Source of the DNA: Bacilli bacterium
GTDB taxonomy: Bacteria; Bacillota_I; Bacilli_A; RFN20; DUOF01
Assembly (NCBI GenBank): GCA_017517765.1
Contig: JAFWYE010000006.1
Span: forward strand, 682,001 to 746,000
DNA: 64,000 nucleotides
Reading direction: 5' to 3'
A program made the translations under genes and the position numbers. This document shows, in pieces, positions 18,137 to 26,020 of this stretch; within the stretch, counting starts at the first letter, position 1; each line of letters begins with the position of its first letter. The notes beneath the pieces are model-generated. The model saw nothing but the letters and a program-made list of their open reading frames with translations. It was not told the DNA's origin and did not search any database.

Positions 18137-19423
18137 ATGATAGACATTAAATTAATTAGAGAAAACCCAGAACTTGTTAAAGAGAACATAAAAAAGAAGT
18201 TCCAAGACAAGAAATTAGTTTTAGTAGATGAGGTACTTGAACTTGATAAAGCATCTAGAGAAAATAAAACTAGAGCAGATTATTTAAGAGGGCAAAGAAA
18301 TAGTATTTCTAAATCTATTGGTATGTTAATGGCTAACAAGAAAATTGAAGAAGCAAATGAAGCTAAAGCTCAAGTTGTTGCGATTAATAAAGAGTTAGAG
18401 GATATTGAAAAGAAAGAGGAAGAATTTGCTTTAGAAATAAAGAAAAGAATGATGGTTATTCCAAATATTTTAGACGCAAGTGTTCCTATTGGTAAAGATG
18501 ATAGCGAAAATGTTGAAAACTGTAGATATGGAGAGATCAAAGAATTAGATTATGAAATCCCATATCATGCGGATATTTTAGATTCTATATGTGGATTAGA
18601 CAAAGAGAGTGCTGGAAGAACTAGTGGAAATGGTTTCTACTTTTTAACTGGCGATGCAGCAAGATTACATAGTGCTATGTTAAGTTATGCTAGAGATTTT
18701 ATGATTGACAAAGGATTTACATATTGTATTCCTCCATTCATGATTAGAAGTGATGTAGTAACTGGCGTTATGTCTTTTGAAGAAATGGATGCAATGATGT
18801 ATAAGATTGAAAATGAAGATTTATTCTTAATCGGTACAAGTGAACACTCTATGATAGGTAGATTTAAAGATACTATAAACAAAGAAGAAGCAACACCAAT
18901 AGCTTTAACTAGTTATTCTCCATGCTTTAGAAAAGAAGTTGGAGCTCATGGTATTGAAGAGAGAGGAATATACAGAGTTCACCAATTCGAAAAACAAGAA
19001 ATGGTTGTAATTTGTAAACCTGAAGTATCTATGGATTGGTATGAGAAAATGTGGAATGCAAGTGTGGAATTCTTCAGAAGCTTAGAAATTCCTGTAAGAA
19101 CTTTAGAATGTTGTAGTGGGGACCTTGCAGATCTTAAAGTTAAGAGCTGTGATGTAGAGGCTTGGAGTCCAAGACAAAAGAAATTCTTTGAAGTTGGAAG
19201 TTGTAGTAACTTAGGTGATGCTCAAGCTAGAAGACTAGGTATTAGATTAAAAGGAGAAAATGGTAATTATTATGCTCACACGTTAAATAATACTGTTGTA
19301 GCAACTCCTAGAGCGTTAATTGCATTTGTAGAGAATCATTATCAAAAAGATGGAACAATATATATTCCAGAGGTTTTAAGACCTTATATGGGTGGAAAGG
19401 ATAAGTTAGTTCCAAATAAATAA
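18137..19423 (+). CDS. serS: Seryl-tRNA synthetase
   Basis: This 428-residue class II synthetase has an N-terminal coiled-coil arm (about residues 25-110) that grips tRNA-Ser. Class II motifs include TSEHS, FRKEVGAHG and NNTVVATPRALIA. The ATG at 18137 follows AAGGAGG at 18121-18127; longer in-frame extensions would run into the T-box terminator. It charges tRNA-Ser and is controlled by the T-box just upstream. Confidence 0.97.
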   Translation: MIDIKLIRENPELVKENIKKKFQDKKLVLVDEVLELDKASRENKTRADYLRGQRNSISKSIGMLMANKKIEEANEAKAQVVAINKELEDIEKKEEEFALEIKKRMMVIPNILDASVPIGKDDSENVENCRYGEIKELDYEIPYHADILDSICGLDKESAGRTSGNGFYFLTGDAARLHSAMLSYARDFMIDKGFTYCIPPFMIRSDVVTGVMSFEEMDAMMYKIENEDLFLIGTSEHSMIGRFKDTINKEEATPIALTSYSPCFRKEVGAHGIEERGIYRVHQFEKQEMVVICKPEVSMDWYEKMWNASVEFFRSLEIPVRTLECCSGDLADLKVKSCDVEAWSPRQKKFFEVGSCSNLGDAQARRLGIRLKGENGNYYAHTLNNTVVATPRALIAFVENHYQKDGTIYIPEVLRPYMGGKDKLVPNK

Positions 19424-19425
19424 TT

Positions 19426-19453
19426 AAAAGTCCCACAAACGTGGGATTTTTTT
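19426..19453 (+). terminator. Intrinsic terminator after serS
   Basis: TCCCAC (19431-19436), AAAC loop, GTGGGA (19441-19446), then TTTTTTT. Confidence 0.9.
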
Positions 19454-19499
19454 ATTTAGTAGGGTTGTTGTAGTATAAAGATAATTATTATAATTAATG

Positions 19500-19505
19500 T
19501 ATAAT
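19500..19505 (+). promoter_or_regulatory. Candidate -10 box of the DUF805 gene
   Basis: TGTATAAT places TATAAT 16 nt before the preferred ATG at 19522. It overlaps an earlier in-frame ATG at 19504, which argues against that start. Confidence 0.4.
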
Positions 19506-19521
19506 GAGGGAGTGCGGGGAT

Positions 19522-19875
19522 ATGAGATCATTTGTGTTTATGTGGAAAAGGCTTTTCGATTTCCAAGGGACTACTACAGTTGGAGAATTTTGGGTTGCAA
19601 TTATATTTGATTTTATCGTTCAATTTTTAATAACATATGCACTTATGTACTTTTTAGGAGATCTAGGAGCAATTGACTATGCATGGATATACCCAGTGCT
19701 TTCTATAATTCCTAAAATATCTATGACTATAAGAAGAATAAGAGATGCAGATAGAAGCCCTGCTAATATTTTATGGGCATTTGTTCCATTTATAGGGTGG
19801 TTAGTACTCCTTATGGTTTTGTTTAGCAAATCTAGAGCACAAAGAGATAGGGATTTTGATAGATATCATTGGTAA
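19522..19875 (+). CDS. DUF805 family membrane protein
   Basis: The 117-residue protein begins with the DUF805 signature W..LFDFQG, then a GEFW segment. About three membrane helices follow, with the intervening RRIRDADRSP loop matching the family's RRLHDxxxSG motif. DUF805 proteins are small inner-membrane proteins of unknown function. The gene has its own short promoter and stands alone between serS and the SRP RNA. The ATG at 19522 is preferred because GAGGGAG lies 9 nt upstream of it. Confidence 0.8.
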   Translation: MRSFVFMWKRLFDFQGTTTVGEFWVAIIFDFIVQFLITYALMYFLGDLGAIDYAWIYPVLSIIPKISMTIRRIRDADRSPANILWAFVPFIGWLVLLMVLFSKSRAQRDRDFDRYHW

Positions 19876-19881
19876 AATTAG

Positions 19882-19909
19882 TTGTAAAAATATAATTTTA
19901 TAGTATAAT
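19882..19909 (+). promoter_or_regulatory. Promoter of the SRP RNA gene
   Basis: TTGTAA (19882-19887) and TATAAT (19904-19909) are 16 nt apart, predicting a start at about 19916, exactly where the RNA's closing stem begins. Confidence 0.6.
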
Positions 19910-19915
19910 AATAGT

Positions 19916-19996
19916 GTCATTACGAGGGTAGTGCATGAACCATGTCAGGACCGGAAGGTAGCAGCATTAAGTGAGTTCGCCTTGTGTAATGACCTT
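19916..19996 (+). ncRNA. ffs: Signal recognition particle RNA (4.5S-like small form)
   Basis: The conserved apical core GTCAGGACCGGAAGGTAGCA is present (starting at 19953), including the GGAA tetraloop. The ends GTCATTAC (19916-19923) and GTAATGAC (19986-19993) pair perfectly to close a single hairpin of about 80 nt. The RNA scaffolds Ffh for co-translational protein targeting. This is the short form without an Alu domain, unlike the 271-nt scRNA of Bacillus subtilis. Placement next to tadA-dnaX-ybaB-recR is conserved. Confidence 0.95.
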
Positions 19997-20007
19997 TTTA
20001 TTTAATT

Positions 20008-20038
20008 TCATCTAGATATATTTCTAGATGTTTTTTTA
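20008..20038 (+). terminator. Intrinsic terminator after the SRP RNA
   Basis: CATCTAGA (20009-20016) and TCTAGATG (20023-20030) form a perfect stem, followed by TTTTTTT. Confidence 0.88.
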
Positions 20039-20041
20039 TTA

Positions 20042-20047
20042 TATAAT
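20042..20047 (+). promoter_or_regulatory. Candidate -10 box of tadA
   Basis: TATAAT lies 18 nt before the tadA ATG at 20066, directly after the SRP RNA terminator. No clear -35 box is seen. Confidence 0.35.
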
Positions 20048-20065
20048 GTTTTTGTGGTGATTTAT

Positions 20066-20536
20066 ATGAAGTATATGAATGAGGCGTACAAAGAGGCATT
20101 AAAAGCTCTAAAAATAGATGAAGTTCCTGTAGGGGCTATTATTGTGAAAGATGGTAAAATAATTGCTAGGGCATATAACAAAAAAGAAATGAATAATAAT
20201 GCTTTAGGTCATGCGGAACTAATTGCAATAAATAAGGCATCCAAAAAATTGGGAACGTGGAGACTTAATGGGTGTGAAATGTATGTTACTTTAGAACCGT
20301 GCTCAATGTGCTTGTCTGCTCTTATTCATTCAAGAATTGATAAAGTTTATTATGGAGCAATAGATCCTAAAAGCGGTGCTATAAATGGTGCTTTTAACCT
20401 TCAAGATGTTGGAAAGTTCAATCATTTTGTAGAATCTGAATTGTTAGAAAAAAAAGAATGTAGTAGTCTTTTAAAAGAATATTTCAGATCAAAAAGAGAA
20501 CTCAAAAAAATAATTGTTGAAATGAAGGAAAAGTGA
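20066..20536 (+). CDS. tadA: tRNA adenosine(34) deaminase TadA
   Basis: The 156-residue CDA-fold deaminase has the zinc site H49-A50-E51 and P78-C79..C82 (PCSMC). It converts A34 to inosine in the tRNA-Arg(ACG) anticodon. The RSKR(E) C-terminal helix is typical. The start at 20066 follows a weak GGTGA site; an ATG at 20075 is an alternative. The neighbouring SRP RNA and dnaX support TadA rather than a cytidine or guanine deaminase. Confidence 0.93.
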   Translation: MKYMNEAYKEALKALKIDEVPVGAIIVKDGKIIARAYNKKEMNNNALGHAELIAINKASKKLGTWRLNGCEMYVTLEPCSMCLSALIHSRIDKVYYGAIDPKSGAINGAFNLQDVGKFNHFVESELLEKKECSSLLKEYFRSKRELKKIIVEMKEK

Positions 20537-20545
20537 ATGTATAAT
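20517..20545 (+). promoter_or_regulatory. Promoter inside the end of tadA for the next small gene
   Basis: TTGAAA (20517-20522) and TATAAT (20540-20545) are exactly 17 nt apart. The predicted start is at 20552, 16 nt before the ATG at 20568. Confidence 0.65.
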
Positions 20546-20567
20546 AAAGCCAAGAGAGGCGATAAAA

Positions 20568-20915
20568 ATGAGTGAATTAGAACAAGTAAAAAGTGAAATT
20601 AGAAGTACAAATTTAGTACTTAGAGCAACTTTAATTTTATTGATTCTAGCATTAGGTGCTACTTATGCAGGTCAAATAAAAGATGATTTTGATGTTGCTG
20701 TAGGAAATAAGAGTAAAAGTTCATATTCAACTAGAGTGGATGAAGTGGATTTGTATACTCTTTATAAAAATCAAGCTGCTATATTAGATGCTACAACTGG
20801 TGGAAGAAAGTTTGCAGGAAGAGATACACTTCAACTTAACGAACAAAAGAAATTAGTTAGAGCAAAACAAAAGAAGATGGCAGGAAATCAAAACAAGATA
20901 TTTGTTAGAAGATAA
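20568..20915 (+). CDS. Small single-pass membrane protein of unknown function
   Basis: This is a 115-residue protein with a short charged N-terminus, one membrane helix (about residues 19-37, ATLILLILALGATYA) and a basic, probably extracytoplasmic or cytoplasmic C-terminal part ending in Lys/Arg. I recognise no family. The start has an AGAGAGGCG ribosome site. It has its own promoter within tadA and is followed by a terminator, so it is transcribed separately from dnaX. Confidence 0.65.
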   Translation: MSELEQVKSEIRSTNLVLRATLILLILALGATYAGQIKDDFDVAVGNKSKSSYSTRVDEVDLYTLYKNQAAILDATTGGRKFAGRDTLQLNEQKKLVRAKQKKMAGNQNKIFVRR

Positions 20916-20941
20916 TACATCTAGCTAAATTTTTATTAAAC

Positions 20942-20974
20942 AAGCAAGTGATGATGAATCATTTGCTTTTTTCT
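20942..20974 (+). terminator. Intrinsic terminator before dnaX
   Basis: GCAAGTGAT (20944-20952) pairs with ATCATTTGC (20958-20966; one G-U), followed by TTTTTTCTTTT. Confidence 0.85.
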
Positions 20975-21028
20975 TTTATAGGATTATCTTTTCTTTCTAT
21001 AAATATAGTAGTGAAAAAATAAATAATG

Positions 21029-21034
21029 TATAAT
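21029..21034 (+). promoter_or_regulatory. Candidate -10 box of dnaX
   Basis: TGTATAAT places TATAAT 19 nt before the ATG at 21054; GAGGGTG begins at the predicted transcription start. Confidence 0.45.
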
Positions 21035-21053
21035 ATCAAAGAGGGTGATATTA

Positions 21054-22922
21054 ATGGGATATAAGGCTTTATATAGAACGTATAGACCACAAACTTTTGA
21101 TGAAGTTGCAGGTCAAAAACAAATTATACAAACTTTAAAAAATGCGATAAAAGAAAACAAAATAGCTCATGCTTATTTATTTACGGGACCAAGGGGTACT
21201 GGTAAGACAACAATGGCAAAATTATTAGCGAAGGCACTTAATTGTTCGGGTGAAACTAAACCTTGTGATAATTGTGAAAGTTGTTTGGCTATAAGTGAGG
21301 GAAGTTATCCTGATGTTATTGAAATTGATGCTGCAAGCAATAATGGTGTAGATGAGGTAAGAAATCTAATTGATAAAGTGAAATATGCACCAATCGAAGG
21401 TAAATATAAAGTGTATATTATTGATGAGGTACACATGATGTCTCAAGGGGCATTCAATGCATTACTAAAAACATTAGAAGAACCTCCTGCTCATGTTGTA
21501 TTTGTTTTAGCTACAACAGAGCCTCATAAAGTATTACCGACAATTTTGTCTAGATGCCAAAGATTCGATTTCGGTAGGATTTCAAGAAAAGACATAGAGG
21601 AAAGATTAATAGATGTTCTTCTTAGCGAAAATGTTGAATATGAAGATGGTGTTGTTGAACTTGTTAGTGAGTTATGCGATGGAGGAATGAGAGATGCTCT
21701 TAGTATCCTTGATCAAACTATTGCATATGCGGGAAATTATATAACTGTTCAAAATGTTAGAGAAATTTATGGAATAATTTCAAATGAAGAAAAAATTGAG
21801 TTTATTAATTTAATTAACACAAATAATTATCAAACCTTAATTTCTAACATCAATTATTATGATGAAAAAGGTGTGGATATTTACAGATTAACAAACAACT
21901 TGATTGATTTACTCAAAGAAATAATTATCTATAAAAATTCAAATTCTTTCAGAGGATTAAAGATTGTTAATGAGGAAAATGCCGATAATTTAACTGTTAT
22001 TCCTAATGGAAAACTGTTTGAAATGATTGATATTTTAGTAGATGCTTTATCTTCTTATAAGAAGGTAGGGGCACCTAGAGCATTGTTTGAAATTGCATGT
22101 TTAAAAATGTGTGGTTTAAAAGAAACACAAGAAAAAATAGTTTATAGAGATGCTCCTGTTTATGAAAATGCTCCGGCTTTTGAAAATGTTAAATATCAAA
22201 CTAAACCTGCAAACTTAATTGAAAATGTTGAAACAGATGAAGTGGCAACTGATAAAGTTACTCCTGTTGAAAAATTAAAGAATACTCAAGAGGTTGTGAA
22301 AACCCCAGAAGTTATAGAAATGCCTGCTAAAACAGCTGAAAACATCGAGGCTGTTTCACATGAAACACCGGTGATTGAGGAAACACCTGTAATTGCTCCG
22401 ACAATGCAAGCGCCTATTAATACTGGTGATGCTACTCCTGCTGAGGAAGAACTATTAAATGTTTTAGTACAAGCATCAAGAGATGCACTTATTAAGGCAC
22501 AACAACAATGGGTTATGCTGCCTAAGTATTTAACTTCTCCAGCCACTGCTAAGACAACAGGGTTACTTCTTGATGGTAGGCCTATGGCTGCATGCGATAA
22601 TGTAATTATTATCGGATATGCTAATGATGTTTATTTAAATAGGGTTTATGATGGAAATAATTATAACGAGATGAATAGTTTGTTGAAGGCTTTATATAAT
22701 AATGACATGAAATGTTATTGTTTAACTGTTGAAAGTTTCAATGAATTGAAAGCTAAGTATATTAGTTTGAGACAACTTGGAAAGTTGCCACAAGCTAAAC
22801 CAATTGTGATTCAAAGAAAGAATATTACAATTGCAGAAAATAGTGAAACAGATGTTGATGAAGGCGTTGAATATGCTAAGAAATTATTTGGTGATAATGT
22901 AATAATTAAGGAGGAAAACTAA
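21054..22922 (+). CDS. dnaX: DNA polymerase III subunits gamma and tau
   Basis: The 622-residue clamp-loader ATPase begins with the family motif ALYRTYRPQTFDEVAGQ. It has Walker A GPRGTGKT, a four-cysteine zinc module (CSGETKPCDNCESC), Walker B IDEVHMMS and the sensor SRC. A Pro/Glu/Val-rich linker (about 370-460) leads to a C-terminal tau-like domain. ATG 21054 is chosen over an upstream in-frame GTG in the ribosome site. It heads the conserved dnaX-ybaB-recR operon. Confidence 0.96.
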   Translation: MGYKALYRTYRPQTFDEVAGQKQIIQTLKNAIKENKIAHAYLFTGPRGTGKTTMAKLLAKALNCSGETKPCDNCESCLAISEGSYPDVIEIDAASNNGVDEVRNLIDKVKYAPIEGKYKVYIIDEVHMMSQGAFNALLKTLEEPPAHVVFVLATTEPHKVLPTILSRCQRFDFGRISRKDIEERLIDVLLSENVEYEDGVVELVSELCDGGMRDALSILDQTIAYAGNYITVQNVREIYGIISNEEKIEFINLINTNNYQTLISNINYYDEKGVDIYRLTNNLIDLLKEIIIYKNSNSFRGLKIVNEENADNLTVIPNGKLFEMIDILVDALSSYKKVGAPRALFEIACLKMCGLKETQEKIVYRDAPVYENAPAFENVKYQTKPANLIENVETDEVATDKVTPVEKLKNTQEVVKTPEVIEMPAKTAENIEAVSHETPVIEETPVIAPTMQAPINTGDATPAEEELLNVLVQASRDALIKAQQQWVMLPKYLTSPATAKTTGLLLDGRPMAACDNVIIIGYANDVYLNRVYDGNNYNEMNSLLKALYNNDMKCYCLTVESFNELKAKYISLRQLGKLPQAKPIVIQRKNITIAENSETDVDEGVEYAKKLFGDNVIIKEEN

Positions 22923-22924
22923 GT

Positions 22925-23227
22925 ATGGATATGAATGCTATAATGAGACAAGCTCAAAATATGCAAAGGCAATTAGCAAAAAAACAAAAGGAAGTTGAAG
23001 AAAAAGAGTTTGTTGTTACAAGCAATGGTGGTGCTATCACTATATCTATTATGGGAAGCAAAAAAGTTAACAGTATTGTAATAGATGAAGATTTATTAGA
23101 TGACAAAGATATGCTACAAGATCTTCTTACTGTTGCTATAAATGAGGCTATTAAAAAAGTTGATGATGAAATGAATAAAGTAATGAATGAAGCAACAGGT
23201 GGCATGAGAATGCCGGGGATGTTTTAA
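22925..23227 (+). CDS. ybaB: YbaB/EbfC family nucleoid-associated protein
   Basis: The 100-residue protein has the family pattern: a Met/Gln-rich N-terminal helix (IMRQAQNMQRQLAKKQ), a short beta core and a C-terminal helix ending in a Gly/Met-rich tail (GGMRMPGMF). YbaB proteins are DNA-binding dimers that are almost always encoded between dnaX and recR, as here. It begins 2 nt after the dnaX stop with an AAGGAGG site inside dnaX. Confidence 0.95.
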   Translation: MDMNAIMRQAQNMQRQLAKKQKEVEEKEFVVTSNGGAITISIMGSKKVNSIVIDEDLLDDKDMLQDLLTVAINEAIKKVDDEMNKVMNEATGGMRMPGMF

Positions 23228-23814
23228 TGGAATATCCTGAGTCATTTAAAAGCTTAATAGAGGCTTTTGCTAGATTACCTGGAGTTGGATATAAATCTGC
23301 AGAAAGAATGGCTTATTCTTATCTCGATTTGCTACCTGAGTATAAAGAGAAATTTGAGCATGCTTTATCAAATGTTAATAAGATAAAACATTGCCACACT
23401 TGCTTTAACTTAAGTGATTCTGAAGAGTGCGAAATATGCAAAGATAAGAACAGAGATGCCTCTACTATATGCGTTGTAAGTAATCCTAAAGATGTGTTTG
23501 CAATAGAGAAAACCAACACTTTTTCTGGTAAATATCACGTTCTTAATGGTGTTATTTCCCTAAAAAAAGGTAAATTGCCTCAAGATTTGAACATTGATTC
23601 TCTTCTTACTAGATTAGATGGTGTTAAGGAAGTTATTGTAGCTACAAATCCAAATTTAGATGGAGAAACAACAGGACTTTTTATAGCTAAACTTTTGGAA
23701 GGTAAAGACATAAAAGTTACTAGACTAGCATATGGATTGCCAATGGGCGGAAATATAGAATATAGCGATAATATCACGCTTGCTAAATCTTTTGAAAATA
23801 GAAAATCATTTTAA
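23227..23814 (+). CDS. recR: Recombination mediator protein RecR
   Basis: The 195-residue protein has an HhH motif (ARLPGVGYKSAERMA), a C4 zinc finger (CHTCFNLSDSEECEIC) and a Toprim domain (ICVVSNPKDVFAIE). The C-terminal Walker-B-like part reads YGLPMGGNIEYSDNITLAK. It acts with RecF and RecO to load RecA. The ATG overlaps the ybaB stop (TAATG), and its own stop overlaps the next ATG in the same way. Confidence 0.96.
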   Translation: MEYPESFKSLIEAFARLPGVGYKSAERMAYSYLDLLPEYKEKFEHALSNVNKIKHCHTCFNLSDSEECEICKDKNRDASTICVVSNPKDVFAIEKTNTFSGKYHVLNGVISLKKGKLPQDLNIDSLLTRLDGVKEVIVATNPNLDGETTGLFIAKLLEGKDIKVTRLAYGLPMGGNIEYSDNITLAKSFENRKSF

Positions 23815-24047
23815 TGATCATCACTTCATATATTGAAGTGGTGATTTTTATTTTAGAAAAAGTTGCAAAATTTGCATTAAAAATTTCAGGGGTATTATTG
23901 GCTTTGCTAGGGGTTAGATACTTGTTATCTTTTTTTGGTGTGATTATTCCTATTGAGTGGTTTGTAATTATGGGGTGTGGAATGGTTGGTATGTATGGAA
24001 TTGTTTTTATAATTATTTATATATTTTTTATTAAAATGATAAGTTAA
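23814..24047 (+). CDS. BofA-like small membrane protein
   Basis: The 77-residue, very hydrophobic protein has the layout of BofA, the inhibitor of pro-sigma-K processing. Its C-terminal half (VIIPIEWFVIMGCGMVGMYG) resembles the IPIN...LGIPG region of that family. Its place directly after recR is where bofA lies in Bacillus. It has no separate ribosome site and starts by stop/start overlap with recR. Its first 12 codons form a strong terminator hairpin, so expression would need read-through. A start further downstream is possible. Assignment is tentative. Confidence 0.5.
   Translation: MIITSYIEVVIFILEKVAKFALKISGVLLALLGVRYLLSFFGVIIPIEWFVIMGCGMVGMYGIVFIIIYIFFIKMIS
23816..23852 (+). terminator. 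Intrinsic terminator at the recR/bofA-like junction
   Basis: ATCATCACTTCA (23817-23828) pairs with TGAAGTGGTGAT (23834-23845) across a 5-nt loop. This is a 12-bp stem with one G-U pair, followed by TTTTATTTT. It lies within the first codons of the next ORF. Confidence 0.8.
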
Positions 24048-24081
24048 CAAGAATTGCCATATTTCGACATAGGGGGAGTTA

Positions 24082-24087
24082 TATAAT
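24082..24087 (+). promoter_or_regulatory. Candidate -10 box of the spoIIE-like gene
   Basis: TATAAT lies 17 nt before the ATG at 24105, with GAGGTG at the predicted transcription start. No convincing -35 box is seen. Confidence 0.4.
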
Positions 24088-24104
24088 TGCCCTGAGGTGT
24101 TAAT

Positions 24105-25988
24105 ATGAAAGAGAAGTTGGGGAGATATTCTTTAATTTTGGGAACAATTTTAACGGCGATTTGTTTTTCTTTTTTTGATTTGGAAGGAGCATTTTTTATA
24201 ATTAGTTTACCATTTGCTATATCTAGATTAGTGTATGGAGAAAAGTACTTTTTTGCGGCTTTTTTGGGGATTATTATGGCAGGGATGCTCTTTGGTGGAA
24301 ACTATTTACTTTTGAGTCTTATTTTACTTTTTACTTCTGTTATGTTATTTTTATTATTTAGAAAAATTAACATTCCGGTACAGTATGTTTTTATCTTGAC
24401 ATCTTTTATCAGTGGTATATTTTATAATGTGTTTTATATCAATGTTTTGGGATATGATTTAAAGTATACCGTTTTGCCACTTTTTGCTATGGTTTTACTT
24501 ACCTACTTTATGTCTACGTTTAGTTTCAAAATGAAATCAAAAGAAAATTTTTCTCTCACTCATGGAGAATTACTTTTTGTATTTACTTTGGTAAACGCTG
24601 TAATTTTAAAAGCTAATATTTCCTTTGGAATAATTAATATTTCTTTTGTTTTGGTAAATTTAATCATTTATTCTCTTTGCAGAATACATACTAAAACCGG
24701 AGTATTATCATATTTTTCTACGATGTTATTTGCCCCTTTAACCGAACTACCTTTTTTTGAATTTATGACGATCCCTATCTTAGTTTTTCTTATGAAACCT
24801 GTATTGAACTATAGGAAAAATGGCGTTATTTTATATGACGCTTTGGTTTTATTAATTGCAGCCTTGACTAAAAATTATGATTATTTAGTTAGCTCATTTG
24901 TTGTTGGAATAATCATTCTTTTCCTTAAGAGCAGAATATTTATAAACTTGCAAAATTATGTTGTTAGTCCAACGGATTATAAAATTTTAGTGTGTCAAGA
25001 AAAATATAATAGATTAGTAAATAAGAATAAAACCATTAATTTTTTAATGAATGCTGTTCAAGAAAAAATAAAGAATAATCCACATATGAAAAAGAAAAAT
25101 GCTGAAAAAATTTATGAAAGCATAAGATTTTTAACAAATAAAATCAAAAGTGAACCGGATGTGGATTATAAAAAAGAGATAATGGAAAATTTAAACCTTC
25201 TTGGTGTCGAGATATTATCTTTTAAATTGATTTTTAATGAGGAAGAGTGCAAAGTTGAATTAGAGGTAAGAGATTTTAAAGAGTATAAATCAATTATGAA
25301 TAATATAGAGCAAATTTTAAAACGAAGACTAACGTTAGTCGGTGGAAAGTATAATTATTTAACTAATTCTACAACTTATGTTCTCAAAAATAAATCCGAT
25401 TACAGTTTTGATTATTTCATAAAACAAAGAAGCGTTGATTTAAGGTGTGGTGACAATTATATGTGTTTTTCTACACAAAATAAAAAGTATTTTTTAATTA
25501 GTGATGGAATGGGGCATGGAGATACAGCATGTGAAGAATCCAAGTTTGCTTTGTTTTTACTAAGAAAGTTTATAGAGTTGGGCATGGAGGTAGAAGAAAC
25601 TATCAGGATGTGCAATAATCTTATTTGCACAAAAAATGATAGTTATAATACTTTGGATTTATTAGAGTATGATTGCTTTTCAAATGAAATCGTTTTATAT
25701 AAAAATGGCAGTGGTAATAGTTATGTCCAATATTTAGATAATGTGGATAATTTAATAAGTGAAAATTTGCCATTAGGTATAATTGATGAAATAGGAATTA
25801 AAAAAATTGTTATAAATAGTCATGTAGAGAGAATTGTTTTGACTAGTGATGGAATAAAAATGGATATAAGCAAAATAATAAAAGATAATAAACGTAATAC
25901 ACTTAAAGAAATGGTTGAAAAAATTTTTGAAGGACAAGAAATATATGATGATCAAACTATAATGGCCATAAATATTATAAAAAGTTGA
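24105..25988 (+). CDS. spoIIE: SpoIIE-like membrane PP2C phosphatase
   Basis: The 627-residue protein has about ten hydrophobic segments (residues 5-290), a coiled regulatory region (about 300-430) and a C-terminal PP2C domain. The domain matches SpoIIE: the S466-D467-GMGHG motif followed by ESKFAL, the LPLGI loop, TSDG (D582) and YDDQT (D615-D616). All expected metal-binding aspartates are present. In Bacillus SpoIIE dephosphorylates SpoIIAA to activate sigma-F. The gene sits upstream of tilS-ftsH-hslO as in Bacillus. It may have been retained for sporulation or reused for another partner. Confidence 0.85.
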   Translation: MKEKLGRYSLILGTILTAICFSFFDLEGAFFIISLPFAISRLVYGEKYFFAAFLGIIMAGMLFGGNYLLLSLILLFTSVMLFLLFRKINIPVQYVFILTSFISGIFYNVFYINVLGYDLKYTVLPLFAMVLLTYFMSTFSFKMKSKENFSLTHGELLFVFTLVNAVILKANISFGIINISFVLVNLIIYSLCRIHTKTGVLSYFSTMLFAPLTELPFFEFMTIPILVFLMKPVLNYRKNGVILYDALVLLIAALTKNYDYLVSSFVVGIIILFLKSRIFINLQNYVVSPTDYKILVCQEKYNRLVNKNKTINFLMNAVQEKIKNNPHMKKKNAEKIYESIRFLTNKIKSEPDVDYKKEIMENLNLLGVEILSFKLIFNEEECKVELEVRDFKEYKSIMNNIEQILKRRLTLVGGKYNYLTNSTTYVLKNKSDYSFDYFIKQRSVDLRCGDNYMCFSTQNKKYFLISDGMGHGDTACEESKFALFLLRKFIELGMEVEETIRMCNNLICTKNDSYNTLDLLEYDCFSNEIVLYKNGSGNSYVQYLDNVDNLISENLPLGIIDEIGIKKIVINSHVERIVLTSDGIKMDISKIIKDNKRNTLKEMVEKIFEGQEIYDDQTIMAINIIKS

Positions 25989-25995
25989 TCAGTAT

Positions 25996-26001
25996 GATAA
26001 T
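25996..26001 (+). promoter_or_regulatory. Candidate -10 box of tilS
   Basis: GATAAT (within TATGATAAT) lies 19 nt before the GTG start of tilS, next to a GGGGTGAGG ribosome site. Confidence 0.35.
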
Positions 26002-26020
26002 ATTTATTGGGGTGAGGTAA

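Noticed and set aside
21054-22922. Programmed frameshift in dnaX to make gamma
   Set aside because: I did not find a convincing A-rich slippery site with a following stem at the right place, so no claim is made.
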